Positions 55,601 to 57,394 of a stretch of DNA of 64,000 nucleotides are shown here, piece by piece. The notes beneath the pieces were generated by a model, which worked only from the letters and a program-made list of their open reading frames with translations, was not told where the DNA came from and did not search any database. Location: contig CACVBU010000789.1 of NCBI GenBank assembly GCA_902728285.1, positions 214,481 through 278,480 on the forward strand, read 5' to 3'. Position 1 is the stretch's first letter; each line of letters opens with the position of its first letter. The DNA is from Clytia hemisphaerica. Its lineage: Eukaryota; Cnidaria; Hydrozoa; Leptothecata; Clytiidae. A program made the position numbers and the translations under genes.

Positions 55601-57369
55601 GAAGACGAACCCATCAAAACTCCAACCCAAAAAACGCCTCCGCCCATTCATAAGCCACCCTCACCTGTCCCCACGCCTACCACACCATCTACCACACAAC
55701 AGACTTATTCCTCGTCTACTGCAGTTGGTTTAAGCACCTTCGAAGGTAAGAAATGATCTTTTGGCATACCTACTCTCGTTTTTCTGTTGCTCCATCGTGT
55801 GCATCAATGGCAGATCCGGGGGCAGAGGTGTAGGTAGAGTTATTTTTGATTCCCTCCCTCCTTACCTCTCCCCCTTGATTTTGAAGGACCCCCTTTAGAT
55901 ACTACTATGCATGGTTTGTGTTATCTTAAGAACCCATCTTATTATTAAACGATGAATAAGAATTACCTGCCCCTTAAATTATCATCCTTGGAATATTATC
56001 AAATTAAATCACTGTGTTTGAAACCTGTCTGTTCAAACCTACCATTGATATTGAACAAGGCAAAAAGATCTGATTTTCATTTTAGGGATAAGTGACGGAG
56101 AGCACTTGTTTCCAAGTCAGTTAGCATCAGAGGGGGAGGAGGGTCGAGGTGGTAGCGAAGGAGAGCCTACAGCAGGGTTGCTCCATCAATCATTATTGCC
56201 CAACTACAAGACCGTAGATGAAATTGACGAAGATCTTTTCTCCTACGAGCAAGGTATTATGACCTCTTTTGTCTTTGCCAGCTCTATACACGACGTCGAA
56301 ACGACGTTTATCTGACGTCCATATAACGTTGTATTGACGTTAGAATTACGTAGTAGGCAAGCTGCGTATGTTATACGTCACGTATAATGAAATACGTGAT
56401 AAGGGTGACGAAGTCTTCTATTAATTAAAGTTTCACGACTTTCAGGTACCTATCAAATTACCCTTAAAATACAGCCTCTTAGATTCTCCACATTCTGTCC
56501 TGTATAAAAGAACAAACTATAAGAACATAAGGCTTCGATGGACATTTTAGGCTCTGCGGCCTCATTTTTTTTTTAACTCCAAAAGGTAAAACCACCTGAA
56601 GGCTATTTTGGATATTCCTAAAAAACGTGTAGAGTGTAGTAAATAAAAATTCTAATCGATTCTCTACTACATGAACGGACAGTATAATCCTGGTGCTGTG
56701 GTATAGTGGTCATTGACCTTGGTTGCTGCACAGGCGACTGGGGTTCGATTCCCACTCGCAGCGGTTCACTTGGCAAGTGAATGTACCTTCGCCCGGGTCA
56801 ACCCATGCCTTGTGAGGGGAATTGGGTAGTCAGTTCAAGGTGCTGACGGGGCGCTAATTGAAAGTGTTTATAGTTGCGAAAATGGGCCTCAAAGTAAAAG
56901 CTTCCTGCGACTCAACCAAATAGAAATAGAAAAAAGAAAATCAAATCCGAAGTTTAACACCTCTTCCCACTATTTAGATTTTGGCGATCACTCTGATTTA
57001 AAGGATCTTGTCAAAGGGCTTCTTAACCACCCGCCCTCAAACCGCCATTATCGTCACCCTTTGAAGTCAGATGGTGAAATCACCCAGCCCCAGTCTTTTT
57101 CGATTGGAGAGATTCCTGCTGGGGAGAAGGGGTATGGGAACGATGAAGATCGAACGAATGAAGATGATGACACTCTACTGGAGGTAAGAAAAACGTCATA
57201 ATAAATTTTATTAGTGTTTATTCAGTAAATCATAAATTTTTTTCACTGTAAAATCAGGAAAATTAACTATATACTTTTTATTATAATATTGAATTCCCTG
57301 TGTACATCAGCAAAAACTATTGAATTTTCTTAGGTCAATAAACATAAGCATCAAAAGTTTCTTCATTAA
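15052..57369 (+). CDS. TALPID3: TALPID3 (KIAA0586) homologue, whole locus
   Basis: TALPID3 is a centriolar-distal-end protein needed for ciliary vesicle docking, ciliogenesis and Hedgehog signalling in vertebrates. I assemble 28 coding exons: nine at 15,052-19,631 and nineteen at 44,675-57,369, about 1,414 codons (the human protein is about 1,530-1,640). Conserved landmarks appear in the order of the vertebrate protein: an N-terminal helical exon; TPIPRR; LLHEIL; the coiled coil LRKAQEQRKLLDENV; YDDLIMRHIYGR; FPVAIPLAEP; PLPNVDID; DGPPFPPR; WLENELLAKI; IQLFVDAGVPIDKELV; and a Pro/Thr-rich tail. Every junction is in phase except that joining 19,631 to 44,675, so at least one small exon is unplaced. 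The 25 kb intron there contains IRF2BP. The 5' start and the last exon are the least certain parts. Confidence 0.85.
16092..16722. mobile_element. 630-bp inverted-repeat element in a TALPID3 intron
   Basis: The left end AAGGGGGTGGTTACACG and the right end CGTGTAACCAGCCCCT are inverted. Subterminal GAAGT/GTGAA repeats (GAAGTGAAGTGAA) lie at both ends in opposite orientation. A run of more than 20 T sits near 16,389. No transposase frame. Confidence 0.8.
17087..17454. mobile_element. 368-bp inverted-repeat element in a TALPID3 intron
   Basis: The left arm TAGTAGGGGGCC, GCCTTGGGTTC, GACATCTTTTCTAC is matched at the right by GTAGAAAAGATGTC, GAACCCAAGGC, GGCCCCCTACTA. Arms are about 55 bp and the interior is unrelated. 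Non-coding MITE. Confidence 0.85.
18099..18272 (+). CDS. TALPID3: TALPID3 exon, N-terminal helical segment
   Basis: 58 codons in phase 0, from LQDVLENKIASLVSTLKY to VAHNLKEMKMN. The heptad-like Leu/Ile/Val spacing predicts a coiled coil. It corresponds in order and character to the vertebrate helical stretch reading LEAKVNSVTELLSKLQET. Acceptor TTTCTCAG, donor AAC-GTATGC. Confidence 0.8.
19632..23132. other. Large TALPID3 intron, left part
   Basis: No exon is confidently placed. A decayed copy of the ACACG-ended element is visible at about 20,440-20,555 (TAAAGCCTAAATG ... GTTCTTATAAAAACAACATG) and another at about 21,995-22,200. The rest (20.0-22.9 kb) is unusually free of repeats for this window and could hold regulatory sequence for IRF2BP or TALPID3. 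The missing small TALPID3 exon may be here or at 42-44.6 kb. Confidence 0.4.
23134..23520. repeat. TTCG tetranucleotide microsatellite
   Basis: A nearly pure (TTCG)n array runs from about 23,227 to 23,430. It has phase interruptions near 23,306-23,320 (GGTCGTTCGTCGTT) and degenerate TTCA/TTTGCTCA flanks at 23,140-23,200 and 23,440-23,520. The array is open in several frames and so yields long Ser-Phe-Val-Arg or Thr-Asn-Glu-Arg readings that are not genes. Confidence 0.97.
24008..24216. mobile_element. 163-bp MITE with long flanking direct repeats
   Basis: The inverted ends TTCTTGATATGCGTAAGTCA (24,031) and TGACTTACGCATATCAAGAA (ending 24,193) enclose GTCAAAATCC-type inner arms. The element is bracketed by near-identical direct repeats of about 26 bp (GAATTGGAGTAATTTTTTT-ATGATTCT at left, GAATTGGAGTAATTTTTTG-ATGATTCT at right). 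Confidence 0.75.
24855..25865. mobile_element. ACACG-ended element carrying an inserted fold-back
   Basis: The outer ends TACACGTTTTTTTTATTAGAA and GTTCTTATAAAAAAAAACGTGT place it in the abundant family described at 35,737-35,971. It is about 1 kb rather than 235 bp because a separate fold-back element (24,946-25,626) lies within it. Confidence 0.8.
24946..25626. mobile_element. 681-bp fold-back element nested in another
   Basis: The left arm begins TAAAGTCTATTCACGATAAG and the right arm ends CTTATCGTGAATAGACTTTA. The arms (about 300 bp each) remain complementary through GTGCACTC, CTTTCCAATGATACCAAATT and CTTGTAGAAAAGTGCTATAAC. The centre near 25,260-25,310 carries AAACAGCAAAAAACTGCAG-like repeats. 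Non-coding. Confidence 0.9.
25866..27973. other. TALPID3 intron, mostly unique sequence
   Basis: No gene recognised. A partial copy of the ACACG-family element ends at about 26,837 (ATTCTTATAAAAAAAGTGT), beginning near 26,725. A TTTATTTATTTTTATTTA run lies near 27,197. Confidence 0.4.
27974..28238. mobile_element. Inverted-repeat element with a G-rich internal array
   Basis: The left arm TGGGCTCTTCCAGAAAAAAT ... GTACATGGGGG and the right arm CCCCCATGTAC ... TTTTTCTGGATGAGCCCA are inverted copies of about 48 bp. Between them (about 28,020-28,185) the phrase TGTCCGGGGGGTAA or a variant occurs six to seven times at irregular 15-25 bp spacing. The frame rich in SGGK or PPDKAN across this array is an artefact of the repeat. 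Confidence 0.85.
28239..29277. other. Unique sequence with clustered TAAT motifs
   Basis: No exon seen. Between about 28,870 and 29,110 there are many homeodomain-type cores (GTAATTAGTC, GATTAATGA, TTTAATGAGC, AAGTAATTAACTTAATGAGC). This makes it a candidate cis-regulatory element about 2.3 kb upstream of IRF2BP. This is inference from motif density only. Confidence 0.35.
29278..30667. mobile_element. Cluster of ACACG-family elements
   Basis: At least four adjoining or nested copies. 29,278-29,657 has ends ACATGTTTTTTTTATAAGC / GCTTATAAAAAAAACATGT. About 29,660-30,170 ends in GTTCTCATAAAAACAACGTGT. 30,186-30,275 is a short deletion form (TTTTTATAAGAACATAATGC ... GTTCTTATAAAGAACGTGT). About 30,415-30,667 ends GTTCTTATAAAAAAGAGTGT. 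Internal phrases such as GCTTCAATGGCCAAAATGTT and AAAACTCAAAAAGTTAAGAA are shared. Together they form a landing zone just upstream of IRF2BP. Confidence 0.75.
31160..31190 (+). promoter_or_regulatory. CRE and CCAAT sites upstream of IRF2BP
   Basis: A full TGACGTCA palindrome at 31,166-31,173 is followed 10 bp later by an inverted CCAAT box (ATTGG, 31,183-31,187). They lie about 180-200 bp before the IRF2BP start codon. This is a typical proximal-promoter arrangement for NF-Y plus CREB/ATF; no TATA box is evident. Function is inferred from motif and position. Confidence 0.4.
31366..33276 (+). CDS. IRF2BP: IRF2BP family transcriptional co-regulator
   Basis: A single uninterrupted frame of 636 codons. 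IRF2BP1/2/L proteins bind IRF2 and other factors through a C-terminal RING and repress or modulate transcription in the nucleus. The N-terminal IRF2BP zinc finger is complete (QCYLCDCPRAPWAILNDF at residues 19-36, then EPVCRGCCNYEGPDRIE), followed by the conserved VIDYVRSLRKGWEHQV helix. The middle is Pro/Ser/His-rich and disordered, with a conserved patch around residues 210-350. The RING-type C3HC4 domain begins at LKCSICEDWLEDTHF (Cys544) and ends near LPWAFMQSEIQTIL. The length lies between human IRF2BP2 (about 587) and IRF2BPL (about 796), and all zinc ligands appear intact. The gene is intronless, as in other animals, and lies inside the TALPID3 intron on the same strand. Confidence 0.96.
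   Translation: MAYSSWTQSMNASRFQRQQCYLCDCPRAPWAILNDFTEPVCRGCCNYEGPDRIEAVIDYVRSLRKGWEHQVRNSKSLNSTGTSIGSSPSPGGHSNGSIDANGTQYPFSGQYHSLIPHHSAEHMRFLHSVKSEQAQQQQHAPGEGENFPPKTPYGPNEPGGPPSSGNPRSAEEINHDERRFMPHPKDLPPSSRMPIIRRPPEYSEYPEVVRETLEILNTCVPFDIRFKKDHNHVGRVFLFEAAPRTGATSSNEYELKLHLEYPRGSESFTQSVSAVAKQMYQDSTKELGRGISSGFKYLEYEVQGSPSEWRLLADLIPEAVRFFKDPISRNFLPIRVTDHPTYHPMLGPPPFNQAKYRHKRKAEDLEPHVAPSRAPRRTYKEREDEQIQRHLWMQSQVDALRLSMAHLTAPPETMHMNTIRSSAMMDHPRHPAPLPHAPITPGSAPPTTPHQPSPKGPWGVPTSMAALISAAGADTNHGGTLREGRKASSEHIKSKSPNNDKEPTEKEKDESHKLEENVDRKELGPVPEGHTKKSGGKGVSQLKCSICEDWLEDTHFVQCPSVTTHKFCFPCSKDSIKKQGLGNDVFCPSGKRCPLIGSNLPWAFMQSEIQTILATKGRPQKMKEEPSAPVKEEEKP
33277..35125. other. IRF2BP 3' flank and intron sequence
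   Basis: The first few hundred bases after the stop are T-rich and probably 3' UTR. A GATTAAAATAAC phrase at about 33,648 is a possible variant polyadenylation signal. Beyond that, no gene or repeat is recognised to 35.1 kb. Confidence 0.4.
35126..35357. mobile_element. ACACG-family element, diverged copy
   Basis: Runs from a decayed end with TTTATAAGAACGTCC to GTTCTGATAAAAAAACGTGT and has the family's internal phrases CAAAGCCTTAATGTTCTTAA and TGTTCTTTTTTGGCA. About 232 bp. Confidence 0.75.
35737..35971. mobile_element. ACACG-family inverted-repeat element, near-complete copy
   Basis: A 235-bp reference copy. The left end is ACACGTTTTTTTAAATAAGA and the right end TTCTTACAAGAAAAAAAAAG then TGT. 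The interior has GATGGCCGAAATATTAAGG, AACATTTTAAGGC-like and CTTAAAACTCAAAAAGTTAA phrases found in the other copies. The interior is itself partly palindromic (GAAGCCTT / AAGGCTT). No coding capacity, so it is a non-autonomous DNA element. Confidence 0.85.
35987..36268. mobile_element. Twin-hairpin palindromic element
   Basis: The outer inverted ends AATAGACGATATCGGCTT and AAGCCGATATCGTCTATT enclose two tandem units. Each unit repeats the left end (36,103-36,140) and contains its own hairpin made of CCCACAATGCTTTGC and GCAAAGCATTGTGGGG around AAGTTCACGGTGAAATTTTT. Unit boundaries are at about 35,987-36,101 and 36,103-36,218. Non-coding. Confidence 0.9.
36269..37351. other. TALPID3 intron with repeat fragments
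   Basis: A fragment at about 36,765-37,010 (CGAGTTTATGTATCG, AGGCGTATTTAGG, AGTAGGTCAAG) reappears inverted at about 43,895-43,975 (CTTGAACCACTTGG, TGACCTACTTGG, CCTAAATACGCC, CGATACATAAACTCG). Otherwise nothing recognised. Confidence 0.5.
37352..39718 (-). mobile_element. Penelope-like retroelement flanked by inverted arms
   Basis: An RT-bearing element in minus orientation. An arm of about 340 bp at its 5' side (39,376-39,718) is repeated in inverted orientation at 37,352-37,690, with near-perfect identity through CGAGCGAAGCTTTCGACCC and the GGAAAGAAAGGAAAGAGAGG purine tract. Inverted and tandem partial copies with repeated ends (pLTRs) are typical of Penelope-like elements. GT-rich sequence and a tandem 36-bp duplication (TATTGGCTGGGC at 38,027 and 38,063) lie near the 3' side. 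Confidence 0.85.
38280..39390 (-). pseudogene. Penelope-type reverse transcriptase, 5'-truncated and frameshifted
   Basis: Minus-strand reading contains RT core motifs of the family: QIHGTSMGTKVAPIYATLF, then YKRFLDDIFLLW (catalytic Asp pair present). After a frame change come IKFTWEYSKRKANFLDT, KLYTKPTD and YHPPHTK, and after another change KHWRIVQEDPDLKHILPEKP and VIYKRHKNIKEQLVRAKF. The first frameshift, at about 38,988-38,997, coincides with a 4-nt tandem duplication (CCGACCGA). The frame opens upstream into pLTR-like sequence instead of the expected N-terminal RT motifs, so the 5' part is missing. The downstream GIY-YIG endonuclease could not be identified. Dead copy. Confidence 0.88.
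39849..40318 (+). pseudogene. CXC (tesmin/TSO1-like) domain relic, frameshifted
   Basis: Two overlapping frames together resemble a cysteine-rich protein tail often found dispersed in invertebrate genomes. The first (39,849-40,052) reads PSPVDFVWDQNDEGDLTISW. The second (40,016-40,318) reads APDEVLEMMFCTCLKKC, then CVDNSLKCTDACTNHECDNF and a highly acidic tail (EDDNDECEYESDESDDEESD). The frame changes near 40,020. No upstream exon is recognised. Most likely a fragment of a transposon-borne or retrocopied gene in the TALPID3 intron; a small functional gene is less likely. Confidence 0.6.
40319..42636. other. TALPID3 intron; ancient 345-bp tandem duplication
   Basis: About 40,430-40,960 holds two diverged copies of one unit: GTCGGCC ... 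TTGGGGCC ... AATTTGAAG at about 40,456-40,570 and again at about 40,803-40,925. The rest to 42.6 kb shows no gene. Confidence 0.45.
42637..42972. mobile_element. CGCGAAAATTA-rich inverted-repeat element
   Basis: The ends TTATTGGAACTAATTTTCGC and GCGAAAATTAGTTCCAATAA are perfect inverted copies. The interior is built of CGCGAAAATTAAAACC-type units in both orientations, with at least seven CGCGAAA or TTTCGCG cores. 336 bp, non-coding. Confidence 0.88.
42973..44272. other. TALPID3 intron, right part
   Basis: Contains the inverted partner (about 43,895-43,975) of the fragment at 36.77 kb. An open stretch at 43,144-43,425 has no recognisable domain and no fitting splice sites. A phase-correct small TALPID3 exon could be hidden here. 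Confidence 0.4.
44273..44415. mobile_element. GTCGTCGTGATT-type MITE, copy 1
   Basis: The left end GTTAAGTAAATCGGTAAAAT then CACGACGAC, and the right end GTCGTCGTGATTATC then TACTTAACCTC, are inverted. The middle phrase TTTTCACTAGCCTATTACAT is shared with copy 2 at 55,273-55,417. Confidence 0.85.
44675..57369 (+). CDS. TALPID3: TALPID3, 3' exon block (nineteen exons)
   Basis: Exons are 44675-44722, 45798-45947, 46318-46360, 46990-47155, 47746-47815, 48312-48542, 49068-49410, 49722-49885, 50189-50455, 51442-51519, 51818-52038, 52250-52383, 53076-53236, 53946-54129, 54542-54761, 55573-55745, 56086-56253, 56978-57183 and 57334-57369. All internal junctions keep frame. 45798-45947 has a weak donor (GTGATT), and 44675-44722 is short, so both are less secure. 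The last exon (phase 0, 11 codons then TAA) follows the acceptor TTTTCTTAG; an alternative acceptor at 57,310 would give a longer, unrelated tail. An AATAAA motif at 57,336-57,341 lies at the end. Confidence 0.8.
45983..46136. mobile_element. Pogo/Tigger-like MITE, copy 1
   Basis: The left end TACAGTGGAGTCTCTTTAAC and the right end GGAGACTGCATTG are inverted, with CTCCTTAACTCGAACAA and CCTTTAACTCGAACAAATT repeated inside. It abuts exon 45,798-45,947 (35 bp downstream of its donor). Confidence 0.65.
46539..46781. mobile_element. Mariner-type MITE
   Basis: The ends TACCGGGTGACCCACGAAAA and TTTTCGTGGGTCACCCGGTA are perfect inverted copies extending about 33 bp (through AGTTCAGACGTTT), and TA dinucleotides flank the element. 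243 bp, non-coding, in the intron between exons 46318-46360 and 46990-47155. TA targets and a GGTG-containing end suggest the Tc1/mariner superfamily. Confidence 0.85.
46797..46893. mobile_element. 97-bp palindrome
   Basis: The ends ATACCTTATCAGGGAAAAAA and TTTTTTCCCTGATAAGGTAT are inverted, with inner arms TGTCGG/CCGACA and a short centre. It lies 15 bp after the mariner-type MITE and about 100 bp before a TALPID3 exon. Confidence 0.85.
46990..47155 (+). CDS. TALPID3: TALPID3 exon, core coiled coil
   Basis: 55 codons including RVADVLRKAQEQRKLLDENV and HNILRKRKEMNTFLD. This matches the most conserved helical part of vertebrate TALPID3 ([20 protein letters not shown]), the region tied to its centrosomal function. 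Entry phase 1, exit phase 2, joining 47,746-47,815 (REASLRRIQKAVDVEIMSIN), which corresponds to the vertebrate IRIRKTVDEWIKTISAEI helix. Confidence 0.9.
47407..48063. mobile_element. Two ACACG-family elements flanking a TALPID3 exon
   Basis: The first copy, about 47,407-47,664, ends TCTTGCAAAAAAAGTGT. The second, about 47,854-48,063, runs from GAACGTTTTTTTATAAGAAC to TCTTATAAAAAATACGTGT. They lie in consecutive introns on either side of the 70-nt exon 47,746-47,815, in the same orientation. Confidence 0.8.
48312..49410 (+). CDS. TALPID3: TALPID3 exons with the IYGR motif
   Basis: 48,312-48,542 is Lys/Thr-rich and disordered. 49,068-49,410 (114 codons plus 1 nt) contains AYDDLIMRHIYGRQPQLPAR, matching vertebrate DEDYMLQVYGKPVYQGHR, and then a Pro/Gln-rich linker. 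It ends with GDLFPVAIPLAEP, matching vertebrate GHLIPMAILLGQ. The order and spacing of these motifs are strong evidence for orthology. Confidence 0.88.
50189..50455 (+). CDS. TALPID3: TALPID3 exon with tandem Ser-Pro-Lys repeats
   Basis: 89 codons in phase 0/0. It begins PLPNVDIDTSEGSSSTT, matching vertebrate VLPSVDIDSISNSS. It then carries a threefold imperfect repeat of about 16 residues built on SPAKKTTYSPEKVND, SPKKKTTFSPEKIDH and SPRKKTPYSS. The SP-x-K motifs are candidate proline-directed kinase sites (CDK-like). I know of no equivalent in vertebrate TALPID3, so the expansion may be lineage-specific. Confidence 0.85.
50715..50970 (+). mobile_element. tRNA-derived SINE, family B
   Basis: The head has an A-box-like TAGCATGAAGGTAGAGCATC and a B-box-like GGTTGCGGGTTCTATCCC. 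A 150-bp body and an (ACTT)n tail (about 50,953-50,970) follow. It sits in the intron between exons 50,189-50,455 and 51,442-51,519. Confidence 0.85.
51026..51200 (+). mobile_element. tRNA-derived SINE, family C, copy 1
   Basis: The first 74 nt mimic a tRNA: acceptor strands AAGGAGC (51,026-51,032) and GCTCCTT (51,093-51,099) pair perfectly, and GGTTCGAGG resembles a B box. The anticodon and T arms do not fold properly. The following body (AGCTGGCTGTGGACCCCGTG, AATCGAAAGATTGTCT) matches the minus-strand copy at about 60,460-60,692. It is therefore a SINE, not a functional tRNA gene. Confidence 0.75.
51442..52383 (+). CDS. TALPID3: TALPID3 exons with GPPFPP and WLENELL motifs
   Basis: 51,442-51,519 is acidic. 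51,818-52,038 contains KDDGPPFPPRQSK, matching vertebrate YNGPPFPPV. 52,250-52,383 begins by completing a split Trp codon and reads WLENELLAKIVSQF, matching vertebrate WVEQEIMSRIISGL. The Trp split by the intron (TG / G) is consistent in phase. Confidence 0.88.
52548..52998. mobile_element. ACACG-family element interrupted by a TTAA MITE
   Basis: Family phrases (GGTTGTTCTTAACTTTTTGA on the left; CATCGAAGCCTCATGTTCTC and TCTTATAAAAGAATGTGT on the right) are separated by the element at 52,685-52,911. Other family copies read continuously across the junction (GCAAAGCCTTTAA then TTGTTCTTAA). Confidence 0.8.
52685..52911. mobile_element. TTAA-flanked MITE, copy 2
   Basis: 219 bp (52,689-52,907) between TTAA at 52,685-52,688 and 52,908-52,911. 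Ends are AGGGACATAACAGTA and TTTTATGTCCCT, and the interior closely matches copy 1 at 9,526-9,760. It is inserted in an ACACG-family element, so that family was already present when the TTAA MITE moved. Confidence 0.9.
53076..53236 (+). CDS. TALPID3: TALPID3 exon with the LFVDAGVP motif
   Basis: 54 codons. It reads GLHGIQLFVDAGVPIDKELV, then TSLVRNVIIERLESLYGY. The LQLFVDAGVPV segment is among the most recognisable in vertebrate TALPID3, followed there likewise by a helix ending in AVMLGDRE. Entry phase 1 and exit phase 0 fit the neighbours. Confidence 0.92.
53946..55745 (+). CDS. TALPID3: TALPID3 exons, Pro/Thr-rich C-terminal region
   Basis: Exons 53,946-54,129, 54,542-54,761 and 55,573-55,745. 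They read TPQRTPVSSPPITSRAFS, an acidic middle, then KTPPPIHKPPSPVPTPTTPS. This parallels the vertebrate TPLPTPQPTPPCSPSSPA region in position and composition. Predicted to be disordered. Confidence 0.8.
54795..54890. repeat. AACGTT-rich palindromic cluster 1
   Basis: ACAACGTTC, TTAACGTT, CTAACGTTC, GAACGTCG and ACAACGTTG phrases alternate and are self-complementary overall. Found directly after a TALPID3 exon. A similar cluster lies at about 56,288-56,395. Confidence 0.6.
54890..55072. mobile_element. Pogo/Tigger-like MITE, copy 2
   Basis: The ends TACAGCGAAGTCTCC and GAAGACTGCTGTA are inverted and flanked by TA. Inner phrases TGTTCGAGTTAAGGA and TTCGAGCTAAGGAGAC match, in inverse orientation, the element at 45,983-46,136. 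TA target use and CAG-TCTC ends fit the pogo group. Confidence 0.65.
55273..55417. mobile_element. GTCGTCGTGATT-type MITE, copy 2
   Basis: Begins GAGGTTAAGTAAATCGGCAA and ends with GTCGTCGTGATTATCC then CTTAACCTC. It closely matches copy 1 at 44,273-44,415 through the central TTCACTAGCCTATTACATTT. Confidence 0.87.
56086..57183 (+). CDS. TALPID3: TALPID3 exons, acidic C-terminal region
   Basis: 56,086-56,253 reads ISDGEHLFPSQLASEG (compare vertebrate ISEGEILFSCGQ), then VDEIDEDLFSYEQ. 56,978-57,183 reads DFGDHSDLKDLVKGLLNH, then a Gly/Glu/Asp-rich end (ANDEDRTNEDDDT-like composition, ending LLE). Phases 1 to 0. The vertebrate protein continues for several hundred residues beyond this point. 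Confidence 0.78.
56288..56395. repeat. AACGTT/ACGTC-rich cluster 2
   Basis: Dense ACGT cores: CACGACGTCGAAACGACG, CTGACGTCC, ATAACGTTG, TTGACGTTAG, TTACGTAG, ATACGTCACGTATAA. It is related in style to cluster 1 at 54,795. It lies about 35 bp after a TALPID3 donor. Confidence 0.55.
56503..56632. mobile_element. ACACG-family element, internally deleted
   Basis: CTATAAGAACATAAGGCTTCGATGGAC-type left half and TTGGATATTCCTAAAAAACG-TGT right end with most of the middle missing. About 130 bp. Confidence 0.65.
56692..56935 (+). mobile_element. tRNA-derived SINE, family A, copy 2
   Basis: A box TGGTATAGTGG (56,699-56,709) and perfect B box GGTTCGATTCC (56,742-56,752). The body includes TTCACTTGGCAAGTGAATG and GGGTCAACCCATGCC, and the tail CAAATAGAAATAGAAAAAAG. 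It ends 40 bp before the acceptor of exon 56,978-57,183. Confidence 0.92.
57207..57222 (-). terminator. Candidate polyadenylation signals for the lipase gene
   Basis: Minus-strand AATAAA hexamers at 57,217-57,222 and 57,207-57,212 lie about 175-190 bp beyond the stop of the candidate last exon. If used, the transcript would overlap the last TALPID3 exon on the opposite strand. Confidence 0.35.
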
Positions 57370-57394
57370 AATCGTAACAGTCAAAAAAGTAATC

